This document shows positions 22,863 through 36,326 of a stretch of 64,000 nucleotides of DNA, piece after piece. The position numbers were made by a program, and so were the translations under genes. Origin of the DNA: Cheilinus undulatus (taxonomy: Eukaryota; Chordata; Actinopteri; Labriformes; Labridae); NCBI RefSeq assembly GCF_018320785.1, contig NC_054886.1, positions 3,719,207 through 3,783,206 on the forward strand. Direction: 5' to 3'. Position 1 is the stretch's first letter, and each line of letters begins with the position of its first letter. The notes beneath the pieces were generated by a model, which was given only the letters and a program-made list of their open reading frames with translations, did not search any database and was not told the DNA's origin.

Positions 22863-24429
22863 CACTGTGTTCCACATAATTATGCAATTATGATATTTTT
22901 CTCTGGTTTTCTAAATATTAATGCAAATGACAGTCAGAGTATTTTTCAAGTCATCAGCTGTTAGAGCATAATTCAAATGTTTTCAAACAAACTTCATAAT
23001 GACAAAAATTATTTTTTTAAAAATAAAAACCTCAAAATGCTCTGTTCCACATATTAAGCACAACCGCTTTTTAAAACATTTTATAGGTTGTAAAGAACTG
23101 AAAATGGTCATTTATAGAAATTGCAGCATCAGGGGGTCATATTTACTGAAATCAAAGCTATTTCAATCAAAAACATCTTAACAGGACAAGTTCCATGTTA
23201 ACATAGGAGCCCTTCTTTGATATCACCTTTACTATTCTTGCATCCATTGAACTTGTGAGTTTCTGGAGAGTTTCTGCTTGAATTTCTTTGCAGGATGTCA
23301 GAATATCCTCCCAGAGCTGCTGTTTTGATGTGAACTGCCTCCCACCCTCATAGATCTTTAGCTTGAGGATGCTCCAAAGGTTCTCAACAGGGTTGAGGTC
23401 AGGGGAGGATGGGGGCCACACCATGAGTTTCTCTCCTTTTATGCCCATAGCAGCCAATGACACAGAGGGATTCTTTGCAGCATGAGATGGTGCATTGTCA
23501 TGCATGAAGAAAATTTTGCTACAGAAGGCATGGCTCTCTTTTTGTACCATGGAAGAAAGTGGACAGTCAGAAACTCTAGATACTTTGCAGAGGTCATTTT
23601 CACACCTTCAGGGACCCTAAAGGGGCCTATCAGCTCTCTCCTCATGATTCCTGCCCAAACATGACTCCGTCCCCTCCTTGTTGACGTCCCGGCCTCGTCG
23701 GGACATGGTGGCCATCCACCAACCACCCACTACTCCTCCATCTGGACCATCCAGGGTTGCACGCACTCATCAGTCAACCAGACTGTTTGAAAATGAGTCT
23801 TCATGTATTTCTGGGCCCACTGCAACTGTTTCTGCTTGTGAGGATTGGTTGGGGGGGGGGGGGCTGAATAGTAGGTTTATACACAACTGCAAGCCTCTGG
23901 AGGATCCTACACCTTGAGGTTGGTGGGACTCCAGAGGCACCAGCAGGTTCAAATACCTGTTTGCTGCTTTGTAATGGTATTTTAGCATCTGCACTCTTAA
24001 TCTGATGTATTTGTCCGTCATAAACCTTCCTCATTATGCCTTTATCTGCACGAACCTGTCTGTGCTCTGAAACAGCCACAAATTTCTTCACAGTACGATG
24101 ATCACGATTAATTTTTCCTGAAATATCGAATGTTTTCATTCCTTGTCCAAGGCATTACACTATTTGCCACTTTTCGGCAACAGAGAGATCCTTTTTCTTT
24201 CCCATATTGCTGAAACCTGTGGCCTGCTTAATAATGTGGAACATGTGGAACAGTGCATTTTGAGGTTTTTATTTTAAAAAAATAATAGTTATCATTATGA
24301 AGTTTTTTCAAAAACATTTGAATTATACTCTAACTGCTGATGACTTGAAAAATATTCTGACTGTCATTTGCATTGATATTTAGAAAATCAGACAAAAACA
24401 TTGTGTGCATAATAATGTGGAACGCTGTG
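22863..24429 (-). mobile_element. Nested Tc1-like transposon
   Basis: Terminal inverted repeats 'cactgtgttccacataatta' (22863) and 'cacagcgttccacattatta' (read from 24429 on the minus strand), flanked by TA at 22861-22862 and 24430-24431. About 1.57 kb, the usual size. It sits inside the larger element 19830-24606 and so is younger. Confidence 0.85.
23167..24205 (-). pseudogene. Tc1-like transposase, disrupted
   Basis: Starts at the ATG read from 24205 on the minus strand (MGKKKDLSVAEKWQIV, the N-terminal DNA-binding region), then hits a stop. Later blocks include TVKKFVAVSEH, VWAGIMRRELIGPFR, then MHDNAPSHA (second catalytic Asp) and WPPSSPDLNPVENLWSILK (catalytic Glu). Several frame changes occur, one next to the run of G at about 23849-23860, which favours slippage. 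The C-terminal 127 residues (23550-23167) remain in one frame. Not functional as it stands. Confidence 0.85.
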
Positions 24430-24979
24430 TATATGAATGTGAAAAACAGAAAATATTGGTAAGTAGCTACCAGAAATCGTGGCTAAGCAGTTCATCTAAA
24501 TGACCACCAAGCTTTGTTTGGAACTATTCGGCTGCTACATGAACCACGTGACCCTCTAGCTTCCTGACCCCTCAGTGAAGCAACTCTCTCTCTCTCAATG
24601 GCTCTGCCCTTGTATTGCTTTAAAGGGATATTTCAGTGTTTTTGAAGTTAAGTCATATGAGGTCTGTAGCACTGGTAGTGGTATTAACCTCCAGTGATTT
24701 TAGTGAGCACTGCTCCTTTAAGAAGGTCTCATTGGTTGTACCGGCTAGGAAGCTAGGCTATACATCGTAACAGATGGATACAGTTTCTCTCTGGAATTTT
24801 GCAAGTTTCTGGTAAAAACAATGTTGGCTCAAATGTACGCACTATTGAAAACTTTTAATGTATTTTATTTCATACCCAGAGAGCCTCTGTGTTTTTGTCA
24901 CTATTTGGCAATTCAAGAGCAGGTAACTTGTAGCCAAAGCCTGCACTGCAAAATAATGTGAAAAACAGGAGAGACAAAG

Positions 24980-25138
24980 ACGCTCACCACCACAACAAAG
25001 ACAGGAACAAACCTGTGAGCATGTCAGTGTACTTCCTATTTATGGTTCATTTCTTGTTGGCCAATCAAACGCAGCGTGGTCTGTGAAGAGGTGAGAAACT
25101 GTCAGTATTCTTTCATTCAGCGAGAAGATTTCAGCACG
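24980..25138 (+). promoter_or_regulatory. Promoter region of NITR gene 4 with CCAAT box
   Basis: CCAAT at 25061-25065 ends 74 bp before the ATG, within 'cttgttggccaatcaaacgc'. It is followed by the conserved 'agcgtggtctgtgaagaggt'. The region is nearly identical to that of gene 3. Confidence 0.65.
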
Positions 25139-26593
25139 ATGACATCTCCAGCATTTCTCTTCTACTTGATGCTTTTGGTCCTCAAGTACAACGGTGAGTT
25201 AGGCTGTTAATGCTCTGTTCAATAAGAAGTCTTCGCATTCAGTTTCTTTCAGTGACTTTAAGTGTAATATTCGTTGACTTTCATTCTCATTTCAGCCCAG
25301 ACAGTTGCTCTGAAATCGTCTACGTCTGTTCGTCATGAGAGACCAGAAACTCGGGAGAGTCTGACTTTACAATGTGCTTTTCAATTTAAAAGTTCTCAGA
25401 TAGTTTATTGGTACAAGCAAGCTCTTGGAGAAAATTTAAGTCCCATCTGTTCTTTTAGAAAATATAGAACTGGTTATACTTTTCTGGGGGACTTTCAGAA
25501 CAATACCCGCTTCAGAATGGATACTGAAAATGGGAAACATGTCTTAAAGATCTTGAATGTGCAAATGTCAGACTCAGCTACATATCTCTGCATCAGTACA
25601 AATAGCTACATGATAGAAGTTCTAGCAACCATCACAGTCTGTGTGAAGGGTTCAGGTGTGAGCGTCCCAGCTCTGGTCCATCAGTCAGAGTCTGAAACCA
25701 TCCAGCCAGGAGGCTCTGTGACTCTGAACTGTACAGTCCACACTGGGACCTGTGATGGAGAACACAGTGTTTACTGGTTCAGAAACTCTGAGGAAGCTCA
25801 TCCAGGACTCATTTACACCCATGGAGGCAGGAATGATCAGTGTGAGAGGAACCCTCACTCACACACTCACACTTGTGTCTACAACTTGGCCATGAGGAGC
25901 CTGAATCTTTCTCATGCTGGGACCTACTACTGCGCTGTGGTCTCATGTGGACACATACTGTTTGGAGACGGGACCAAGCTGGACTTTGGAGGTGAGTTTC
26001 TTCATTGTCAACATGATCCCACATGAGAACTCTCTAATCAGACTAAACACAGATATAAAGCTCTGAGCTCGGCTTCTTCTGTCTGACTGTACCCACAGAT
26101 GAGGTGAGCTCTGGTGTCTTGGTGTATTCTCTGAGTGGAGCTTTGATATCTGCAGTTATCCTGATAGTTGTCCTGGCCTTCTTATTGTACAAGATGAACA
26201 AAAGAATCTGCTTCTTATCTCAAGGTATGATCACTAACACTGTTAGTATCTTCCTGTTTTCACTAAGTCTTCATTCTGAATTCAAGAGTGATTTCTGTGT
26301 TTCACCATCAGAGATACAAGCAAGATTTTCAGCTCCCTCCACAACAAACATGGAGGTAAAATAGAGTATTGCTGAAGCACCTTTATAAGACTTTTTTTTG
26401 CATCTTTCTTGACATGTTTTCAACTATTTTCAGGGGTAGTTTTTTGACATTCCTCTGTGATTTTCTTACATAGGTTAACAGAGGAGCAGACGACGTCTGT
26501 TATGCCGCTGTGAACGTTAACATGCCCAACACATCAAGAAGACAGAGAAACACAGCCAGAGATGAATGTGTGTATTCCAGTGTGAGGCAGTAG
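25139..26593 (+). CDS. NITR gene 4: two-Ig-domain inhibitory receptor, intact
   Basis: Exons 25139-25193, 25296-25991, 26099-26224, 26312-26355 and 26474-26593 join in phase to 346 residues. The leader is MTSPAFLFYLMLLVLKYN. V domain: LQCAF, VYWYKQ and DSATYLC; the J-like strand is degenerate (IEVLATITVCVKG). The I domain is complete, with six cysteines, VYWFRNSEEAHPGLIYTHGG, HAGTYYCAVVSC and a J-like FGDGTKLDF. This makes it the best reference for the copies with losses. The membrane segment is uncharged. The tail has DDVCYAAV (ITIM-like) and ECVYSSVRQ. Putative poly(A) signal AATAAA is at 26668-26673. The V domain differs clearly from those of genes 2, 3 and 5, while everything from the second domain onward is almost identical to gene 5. 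Ligand unknown. Confidence 0.9.
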
Positions 26594-26789
26594 AAGTCAC
26601 CATGGTTCATCTTTTACTACGTCACTTTAAACTGATGTTGGACCAGATTTTTAATGTTACCTTTGTGAATAAATGTCACTGATTATGTTGTGCTTTTGTG
26701 AATTAATTTTAAATGATCTGATAGTGAACATGAGAATTTTAAACCAAAGAACTCTTTTAACCCAGGTTTTGTTTTTACATTGTTATTAT

Positions 26790-28390
26790 TATGGATGTAT
26801 ATTTTGGTATTTTTGCCTCTTTGAGACGTTGGATAGAGCAGAAAATGGAGGAAATGATCAGAAGTGATATGCAGGAACAGAGCTCAGGGCTGCTCACATC
26901 GAGGACTACACCCTAGACCAGCTAGTGGTCCTCGCCCAGATTTGTTGCATTTGTTATTGATTATGACTCAAAAGTCTACTTTTGACATTTAATAGTTTGT
27001 AGATTTTATGTTCTGATGCAATGTAGTTTTGTTTTGTTTTGCTTTTCAAACAGATAAATAAAACAACATCAACAATATTTCTACATCAGTCATCTTTTAC
27101 TGCAGTCTGACTGGATGTTTGATCATATTTTCAATGATGTCAGACTTGTGAATGAAATATGTTTAAATATGTTTTAGATATGTTACAGTAATAGCAGTGC
27201 TTTTATAGATCAATTTTAAATTTCTTAAGATTACACACAAGAAAATTATAATTTTTTCTCATTAAACATGTTTGTATCTTTTGTTTTTCTTCTTCATTTA
27301 GAACATTTTATGTTGTTTTTTTATTTAATACAAGAAGTGAATAATATACTTCTACAGACTATAAAACATAATTCATTTTACCATAAGAAACAGACAAGAA
27401 AAGTCCAGCCAGCTCAGCAGCAGACTCAGGTTTGTTTCAAGTGAAACAGGAAGTTGAAGTGTGAAAGCTCCCTTAGAGACAGGCAGAGCTCAGCTAGGAG
27501 CAAAGAAAGCTTGGTACTGGACTTTTCACTCTAACCAACACCTCACAGAAGTTTGAACACAACATACCAGTAACTGAACATGATCTATGTCTACATTTAC
27601 TACGGTTATAGTGCTATTGCTCTAAACTGTCCAGAGCTCAGAAGCAGATGTCACTGATGCAGGTGTTACACCTTTTAAAGACTACGGTCAATACTTTGAT
27701 CAAAGATCCTGTTAAACTAAATTCTATGTATCAACTTTAATTATTAGTCAGATCCAAAGGTCACTATAACAACTGATATAACTGATAAATTCTTTCAAAA
27801 TATAAACACCAGTCACTCGTGGATAATTTCCTATACATCAGCCTCTAACACAGTCCCCAGAGGTACTGTACATTAATTTGAAGTTGATACCAAGTGCAAA
27901 AAAGAGTCCAAAAGAGACACATATAAGTCCAAATTTACAGGGTGGAAGGAAAACAAAAGTACATCTGGGGTGGTAGTCAGAGCTCCAGGGGCATGAGTGA
28001 TTGTGTGTGTGTGTGCATGATTGTGAAACAGGATGTTGTGATAGGGCTGAGTGTGAGTGTGCTTGTAGTTTCAGGGCCTACCACACCAGGTAATGCAGCA
28101 GAACCTGTCCAGGGATCACAGGGGTCTCTCTCGATCCAGGTAGGAAGGCTCACCATCTAACTCACTGGACCGGTCAGCATGAAGAAAAGCCAACAAAACA
28201 AAAAAAGACCTGACCTGTTGACAGAGTCAGAGAAATAAAATGAGTTTTCAGATGTTTATCTGTTTTAACTGTTTTTAACATCACAAACTTTTAACATAAA
28301 CTTTATAATGATAGCCACATGCAATGATGCACATGAATTTACCTTTAAGTCACTTTTATACTATAAAACATTATAAAATTAAACATTTTT
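26790..28390. repeat. 3' flank of gene 4: SINE relic and duplicated block
   Basis: 26790-26960 is a decayed, inverted SINE also seen after gene 3. 'tactgcagtctgactggatgtt' at about 27102 recurs after gene 3 (18260) and gene 5 (56914). 27350-27600 matches 58370-58590 ('acttctacagact ... aaaacat ... agtaactgaaca'). The remainder up to 28390 shows no gene; a short (GT)n tract is at 27995-28012. Confidence 0.6.
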
Positions 28391-28403
28391 CTTTGTAACA
28401 TAG

Positions 28404-29322
28404 GGATGGGAACAAGAACCGTTCCAGTTGAGAACCAGTTTCAATGGTTCAATCCATCAACATCCATCCCAGCTGTCACTGGGCGAGAGAGGCATCCTGG
28501 ACTGGTCGACAATCACAGGGCGGACATATACAGAGACAGACAATCAGGCATGCTCACACTAACACCTACGGCCAATTTAGAGTGACCATTAACCTTCTAT
28601 CAACATCATTTACATTTAATCTTAATGATTCCCTTATAAATGCCTTACTTCCACATGCAAGTCAGTGAGAACAAGAACAGAGAATTCAAGAGAATAAACA
28701 TAGCAGACAGTCACAAAAACAGACTGAAGCAGTTGAAAGTGTGGCTTCATTTCTCTAAAAATGACGAGAACAGAGCAACATCTGTTAAACACTGATTCTA
28801 TGCAAGGCATGCATCTATTTGCACAGCAACTGTTTATTTTGTACAAGATTTATTTGTCTTATTGGTCCAGAAAAACAGGATCCTGAGACTAGTCTTAAGG
28901 TTTTATCTTTTAAAGAAAATGAGCAGTAGTGTTGTGTTCTAATTCAAGTGTAGAGGTTGGAGGTCCAGAGAGAAGTTTGTTTTAACTGAGACATTCACAA
29001 CAAAAAGAGAAGTTTTGTATATTTTAGCATGTTCTCCTCCCAATCACCTGATGTTAAACATTTTTATTTATCTAAACTCTTTATTATTGGCAGGAGTTGA
29101 AGTGTGCTTGTCAGTGACTCTCACTGAAGCTGGCGTACATCTAGTTCAGTGTTCAGAGAGAAAGAGACTCAATAAAATTTGAGTTAACAGTGAAATCTGT
29201 TGCAGTCGACTTTTTCCAAAAAGAAATTTCACAGATAGGAATCAATAAAGAATTGAATTGATAAGCAGAATCAATAATGGCAGTGATATCAATAAAATCT
29301 GATCAGTTTAAATCCCTATTTC
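28404..29322. repeat. Possible non-autonomous DNA element containing a SINE-like segment
   Basis: 'tagggatgggaacaagaacc' at the left and 'cagtttaaatccctatttcc' at the right could be a short inverted terminal pair. 28455-28600 resembles a very common fish repeat ('cactgggcgagagaggcatcctgg ... cacctacggccaatttagag'). The boundaries are uncertain. Confidence 0.35.
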
Positions 29323-29329
29323 CATTTTG

Positions 29330-31356
29330 TGGTGTACAAACCTTTAAACATACATTTTTGTAGATGAAACAGCTATATCTGCTATAAAACAACTTATTTT
29401 CCATGAAGTGCTAAAAAATATTTTTAAATAGTAAATTAACTTTATATGTAAACCTTGTTTTCATCAAAAACATATTTTTTTTCAGATAAGCATAAATAAA
29501 GAGATTTTCATGGCTAATAAAGTGTTTAACACAGAGAAATAAAAAACCCTTGTGTAAAATGGAGAATAAAACAAAGATAAACATGCTCACTAATCTCTGG
29601 GTAGGTTGAACAAACACATAAAATATATCAGCACCCAGTAAACCACAGGTTTACTTGTTTCCTGCAACAGTCTGTGATAAAGTCTTTGAATTATCCACAC
29701 ACTCTGAAGAGCACAACAAGCCAACAATGTAGCGCTTTAAGCTAGCGCTAGCATCGCAATGCTACTATGCTAACGATTACTGAGTTGAATAAACTCCTGT
29801 GTACTTACTTTCAGAGACAAACACTCTGGCAACACTTGGGTTATCTTCTTTAGAGTCTGTCTGGACTTTATCTTCTGATTTTGTCGTGTATTTATGTCGT
29901 TAAATTCACTTTTAGTTACATTTTAATAGCATGGTGCTCTCTGTCTGAATGCGCAGTTCTTTCTCTCTTACACAGGTGTTGCTTAGCAACAGGAGGGTGG
30001 GACTTTATGCTAGAAGCAGGCTCCTGATTCGCTGATACAAACACTGTTCTTAAGTGGAATGAGAGAACTTATTCTATTTCAGGGTATTTTTTGTCTTTAA
30101 TCGTATTTTTTACTTGCTCATTTATTGATTTCCTTCTGTTTTTTTTCTTTAATAAATTAATTCATTTTTATGTGACAATTAAAGCATTTCTACATGTGCT
30201 AAAATCTCTGTGTTTACATTGATGTGTTTTAATTTGGTTTTGACTGAGGACGCTTTCACATTAGGCCCAGTTGTTTCAAACCACGCCACGGTGCGACTCC
30301 TCCCCCTCACCCTTCCCCCCGCTGGCTTGCTTTCACACTAGCAACATCGAACCGTGCCAGAGCCCACTTGCGTATGTACTCAGTTTGAAACAGCAGGTAG
30401 CGGTATGTGTGTAGCTGGTAACCAAGCCAGCCAAGGAGGAGGAAGAAGAAGAAGAGGCTACCATGGCAACCACATTCATCATCAAACTAGCGACGCTGTG
30501 TTTGCGTTTCACCTGGGCAATTCTTTCCTGCTACTGTAGATAGTATATATAGATAATTTGTAAATAAGTATATACTGAGTATTTAAACTAGCGAAGTTAT
30601 TTTGTGTTTCCCACCAGCAATGGAGTCCTTCGTGCTCTTATAGATGTTTTTTCTTTGTTTGAGATGCCAGCAACGACCTTCTTCCTGCTTCCACATTTAC
30701 TGTGCAGCTCAGAGGATGAAATGGGACGTTAAGGGTAGCCTTTACATCACTACTTCTTGACTACAACTTGCGGTCTCCTGTAAGGTGAGTGATAACAGAC
30801 CACTTGTTGACTAGATTCCAGTGATTTTGGGCCCTAACTCTTTATGTCAGACATGACTGATGAAATAATATTAACAGATAGCAACCTCAGCTTTGTTCTT
30901 TGTTCATCTTGTTAGTCTGCTCTACAAAATGAAGTTCGACTGTTTCTGATAAAACATTTAGCCTGTAAGAACATGTGCTCAGAAGAAAGAAGTGTAAAAA
31001 TGTTATTAATGTGTGTCTAGAAAGAATCTATTATTTGTATTATTGTTTCCTCTGCAAGTCAAAGAAGTTAGTCATCAGGCTAGATCAGTTTTTGCCTTCC
31101 TCTTCCGCCTGCTCTCGCTTGGTCTGGCAGTCAGAGGTCTCCTCCAAAGTATCTGCTAACATGAAAGCAATAAGAAATACATTTACTGCATTCAGCATAC
31201 TGAAGTGTAAATAGAAACAAAAACATTTTGTAGCATAAAACTTAAAGCTTTCATAGAAATGTGGTTAAGTATTCATCTTTTTATTGTGTATTTATCTACA
31301 TGTTTTAGCCATTTATGTATTTATGTGTGTGTTCATTTAGCCATGTACGTACATAC
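29330..31356. other. Spacer, no gene seen
   Basis: It contains a GC-rich repeat copy at 30250-30430 (inverted relative to 5980-6140). 29720-29770 has several 'gctagc'-type motifs. No supported coding region. Confidence 0.45.
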
Positions 31357-34300
31357 CAGAGCCATTGAGAGAGAGAGTTATGACACTCCCATATACTCCA
31401 ATAGAAACTGAGGAATGCAGGAGTCACGTGGCTCACGGGGAGCCCGATAGTTCCAAACAGGGAACAGTTCCAGCCGAGAGCCCGTGTTTTCAGCGTACCC
31501 CAGGCCAACTCACAGAGTAAGTACACAAAATTATGGTTTATTTTTACATTTTGTCTCATGAGCTGACATCTTGTTAGCCTAGGCAACATAGATATTATAT
31601 AGACAGCTTTAGCTAATGTTAATCTAAAAATAATACATAGTTAACTTCCAAATGCAGTAAGCTAATATGAGCAGCACATAAGTTAGTTCATAGTTAGCAC
31701 AACCAGATGTCAGTTTGTCCACGTTAACCTCAAAATAATTTCAGACGTCTGTGCTCTTTAGCATACAAAGTTTATCTTTAGTTATTAGATTTTTTTGTTT
31801 AGCTGAGGAACAATTGTGACAGTATAGACCCAGTTTTATTATACTGAATACATGTTCTCTCTTACAGATTATATCAGATATCTTACAGTTTTAAAAATAT
31901 TTCCCCGTTTACCTGGGTTTCATTAAATTTTACCAGGGGTGTCCAAACTGTGGCCCATGGTCCAGAGTTAATTACCTGATGGTAAAATAATGAAATAAAA
32001 TGAAATAAGGCTCACATTAGATCATGACGCCTAATCTATATTATAATTATACTCTTAGTTTTGACTAGGGATGCAGGATATGCTGATAATTACAAACTTA
32101 CTGTAGCCAATACTGAGATAAAATTTCTAAAAGACAACAGCAGCAAAAGCAGCCTGAATGGCACTTATTTGCTCAACTGCCAGCTCCACCTCATCGTCCA
32201 CTTAACAAAACATATTGCTCAATAATCTTCATCACCAACACTCCTACAAAGTTGGACAGCTTCCTGCAGTTTGCTCTGATTCTTTGACTGAATGCTGATG
32301 ATCTGTTAGTGTCTCCCCTCTCTGCTGCAGAGTCATTCTTGTCCTGAAGAACGGCAGATCCAGTAACAGAAAGGGTGTTTTCTTGTGTTGTTGCTATAAA
32401 TGAACGGCTGTAATACAGGCAGTTTTTAAAGTATATTCACTTACTAAGTGTATTGTTGGGTCATTGAGTGGTTTTGGAGATGTAGCAGAGGTTCTGTGTA
32501 AGGGTTGGGTTATTATAGCAAAAATCAAAATCATGATTAATTTAACTTTTTACCTCAGTTACAATTAATGAATGATTATTCCAGCCCAACCTCTGACTCT
32601 GTTTGTTCTGTAAATATTTGGATAATCTTAGAACAAATAATTGAGAAGAATGTGTGCAGATAAACAATGTATGGTTATCTATTGAAACAATTAAAATCAA
32701 AACACACATCGGCTGAAATGAAAATGTTTTGTAAAAAGTAAAATATTCAAGAAAAGTATAAAACAAATTATATTTCTTGGTAAAATAAATGAATAAATAA
32801 ATAAATACTGTTGTATGAAAAGTATAAACTAACTTTGCTGCTCTCTTTTACAGTCGCCTCAGTGTTCGAGTTTTAGCGGATTGGATGGGATGGTGTCACA
32901 TGACCAGTACTTCTTCTTCTATGGGGTTTCCAGCAGGCTACCTGCCTTCCTACACCTGGGTTCCTATCACCTGACTACACAGCCAGTAGAGTTTTTTTCT
33001 CCAGTCTGCAGGTGGATGTTATCTTTAATATTGAAACAAGTTTGTAATAAATAGATCCTATTTTTATTGCTGTTACAGCTCATGTTTGAAAAACTTTAAC
33101 ATGTAATGAAAAACTCTGACGTATTAATAAATGTGTTTACTGCAGCTTTGACTCTGTTTTTATTTTACTGGTAAAGTGACTTTAGGATGCAGTGTTGATG
33201 CATTTAGGATTTAAAGTTGTCTTTGTACTATTCTCTCTATGTACAGGTAAACTTTGTAAAGCTAATGTTAAAACTTCATTGCAAAATTTCCTACAACAAC
33301 ATTCCATCAAGGGAACATTTAACAGTGCTTACCAGGCAACTTGAGTTGAAAGGTAAATTCTGTAATTTAAATTTGATACAAGAACATACTGTAAACTGGA
33401 TTATAGTTCAATGTTTTGCCTGTAAAAGAAAAAAACTACAGTAAACCATTGTAATATAAATACAGTATTAAACTGTAAAATAAATTGCTGTAAATTACTG
33501 TGATTTATTTTGTGTTTCTTTATCCCTTTGTCATTGTATTTTATTATCCTGTGTGAAGCACTTTAAATGACCTTGTTGCTGAAATGTGCTATACAAATAA
33601 ACTTGCCTTACAGAAACAAACGGCAGTTTACCAGGGCATTATTGGCAGCTTTTTGCCAGGGACGTACTGTAAATTCAACAGCCATATATTTACAGTGTAA
33701 TAATAACATAAAAAGTAATTGTAAAATTAAAATAAATAAATGCTTACTACCATTGGATTTCAAAAAGACAAGAAAAGGGTGAAGCTAAGGTTAAAAAAAA
33801 AAAAAAGGTGGATACAGAGGCAATGCTCAGGTGGGACTGTGCATGTACGTGGCTTAGTTATGGTTTCAGTGAGGTTTAAACTTTAGATAGGTGATAAATA
33901 GGCAATAAATGTTATCAAAGTTTCATTAAAGGTTGATGTTTTTTGTGTGTGCTTTCACTATTTTCAACATTGAAGTAGGAATCCCATTTTACCTCCAAAA
34001 TTTAAAAGCAGCTAAATGAATAATCCTGTCTTATAGCAAACCCCAATAGTATACACAAAGGCATAATTATGATTAATGCACATTATGAACTGTTCATATA
34101 ACAGAAAATGTGTTCTTATATACTGTATTAGCAGCAACAATATAGTTATGACAACGAATGTATTTGCTGTTCCCTCAAAAAGTTAACAGACAAAATGTTT
34201 AATCTTGTCTCTATATCACATATCAATACTATTATGCATGTGGTCAAATTCATAATAAGTACAAATTGTGCATATACAGTCACTGAAAATTGCCCCTTAT

Positions 34301-34652
34301 ATATTAGCAGCAACAAAAATAGTTGCTACTGTCATTGTAATCCCTATTTCCCCCCAAAATGTATCATTGACAAACTCAACAATCCTGTTTTTTGATCACT
34401 AAAATGGCATCTATTACTAAAAGTTGTAATTTTATACAATAAATATGAGTATATGATAATCAAAATAACAATCACTTTGGATTAAAAGCTAATATTTACT
34501 GAAATCTCTCGTTGCTGTGGTCTCTCCCGCTCGAAATTATTCAAACAGACTGACAGCTCTGATATGTTGGAACTATTTCGAGCTACATGAACCACGTGAC
34601 CGCGCGGCGGCGAGATCAAAGCGTGTCGTAACTTTCTCTCTCAATGGCTCTG
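31357..34652. mobile_element. Second, related long-inverted-repeat element (3.3 kb)
   Basis: The left end CAGAGCCATTGAGAGAGAGA (31357) and the right end, read inward as CAGAGCCATTGAGAGAGAAA from 34652, match the ends of 19830-24606. Both continue through 'gtcacgtgg' to 'atagttccaaac'. The flanking octamers (GTACATAC and CTGCTAAC) do not match, so the target duplication has decayed or the ends come from two insertions. No transposase was found. 33540-33605 resembles the 3' end of a non-LTR element ('gaaatgtgctatacaaataa'). Confidence 0.55.
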
Positions 34653-36049
34653 CTGCTAACTATGTGCCACTGTTTGTTTTCTCTCCGCCAGTAGCGCCCC
34701 TCCTTCTTCTAACGGGTTTTCCGACAGTTGGCATCTGTTGGTTGCCATGCTGTCGCCATCTACTGGTCAGTATGAGCAATAATCTTGTCGTTGACAACTT
34801 CCGGTAATCCCAAACAAATATACGGGCCATTTTTCGATTTGTGTCTTGTGCGGTACTCTATTTTCTCTTTAGAAATGAAAATTGAAAATCAAACCATTAT
34901 TTGAATTTTCCTTACTCGTTCCAGATAACAAATAAGAAAATCAAGCTGTATTTCAATTTTGTTTTTTCTGTTTTAAAACAAAAATCAAATAACCAGTCGT
35001 TTTTCTATTTTTGATATCTGTTTCCAAACGTTATATCGAATTATCAAAAGAGACACTGACCTTTTATCTGTTAGATTTTCATGACTGATATCATGGAAAC
35101 TACGGAGTTAAAGTGAGGTTTTAGAGAGAGAGGGTGGGGGTGAGCGAGCAAGAGAATAAAGCAAGAGGCGCTCTGAATCATCATTCAGCCTTCTCTCTGT
35201 TATATTTCCATGGTTGATATCCACATGATGAATGAGCAAACTTTGGTGTTTAAAATGAGGTTTCAGTGGCAAATAAGGTGGAAGCAGTCGGAATGGTTTT
35301 GAATCATCAGTCACTTTGGACAAATACGAAATTTCGCACAAATTTCATATTCGATCAAAATGAGATCAGTGAGAGAGCCCACTGGCTACAAGATTTTTAA
35401 TAGATTAAATAACCTCCTTGATAGTCCATGTGTGCAAAATGGAAAAGGTGCATCTGTCTGCGTGTGTGCGCTGAGATGCAGACTCATCCTCATCATTCCA
35501 GTCCGTCAAAATGACGGAGAGCCTTCAAAATCCTCCGTCATCCTTCAAAAAAATCTGTCAGTGACGGAGAATATTTGGTTAACACGACCTCTGCCTCAAT
35601 GAATGAGCTTACTGAAGACCACCTGCGGACTCTGCGCTCTTCTCTTTCACACACTCCTCCGTCAAGCACATCCAACGGTAATGATATATGGATATAAAAT
35701 AATAATCATTTAAATTTGGAAGTTAAAGCCTGTCTTCTTCGTGTGGGAAGCAGATTTACTGATGTGACTTACCATGAATCTTCACTGATGACAGTGTTTA
35801 CCTTCATAAATGTTTTTAGTGAAAAAACATTTTTTTTTCCCAAGTAAGCCTTAAAAGAGCCGCAGCTGGTCACTAAAGAGCCGCATGCAGCTCACGAGCC
35901 GCAGGTTGAGTATCGCTGGGTTAGAGTGTTATTGCCTCAACCTTCGTCATAGGCTAGTGTTAGCATGATCTTCTGATTATGCAGCAGTTTTTATTTTATG
36001 ATTATTGAATTTCTTATTCTTTTCATTCAGAATTTCACAGTGGTCACAT
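34653..36049. repeat. Repeat-rich spacer
   Basis: 35600-35860 resembles 20560-20880 ('actctgcgctcttctctttc', 'cctgtcttcttcgtgtgg'). It ends in an array of 'agagccgcag' units (35860-35915). 35505-35575 has 'gacggag' direct and inverted motifs that could form a hairpin. No gene supported. Confidence 0.5.
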
Positions 36050-36326
36050 ATTAAAAAAATGAATGGATTTGTTTTTCTGTGTTTTGTCTGGTAGAATATT
36101 CCTGAATGCTCCAGTGGCAGTGACGGTACAACTGACCTGGGCTCCACACCAGCTGATGCAGCGAAGGACACCAGTGTTTCAGTGTAGAGAAGAACTGAGA
36201 GTGTTATGGTAAGTCTGAGGAGAGCTGTGTGGTTGCAAAGAAAAGTTATTTGTTTTTATGAGATACATCCTTCAAAATTATGTTTACAGTTCAAATTTTG
36301 AAAATATGGAAAAGGCAAAAGATTTG

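Larger units (their letters stand above)
19822..24614. mobile_element. 4.8-kb element with long terminal inverted repeats and 8-bp target duplication (hAT-like)
   Basis: The element at 19830-24606 is flanked by the perfect duplication CCCTTGTA (19822-19829 and 24607-24614). The left end starts CAGAGCAGTTGAGAGAGAGA; the right end, read inward on the other strand, starts CAGAGCCATTGAGAGAGAGA. Similarity continues for about 100 bp to 'gatagttccaaac' (left) and 'aatagttccaaac' (right). CAGAG termini with 8-bp duplications are typical of hAT elements. No hAT transposase is recognisable inside. The longest plus frame (21830-22180, 116 residues) matches nothing I know. A Tc1-like element is nested at 22863-24429, and 20560-20880 resembles 35600-35860. 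A related copy is at 31357-34652. Confidence 0.7.

Noticed and set aside
23678-24139. Proline-rich frames around the G run
   Set aside because: They cross the broken Tc1-like transposase in wrong phases.
31305-31589. 94-residue frame on the minus strand
   Set aside because: It lies across the left inverted repeat of the element at 31357-34652.
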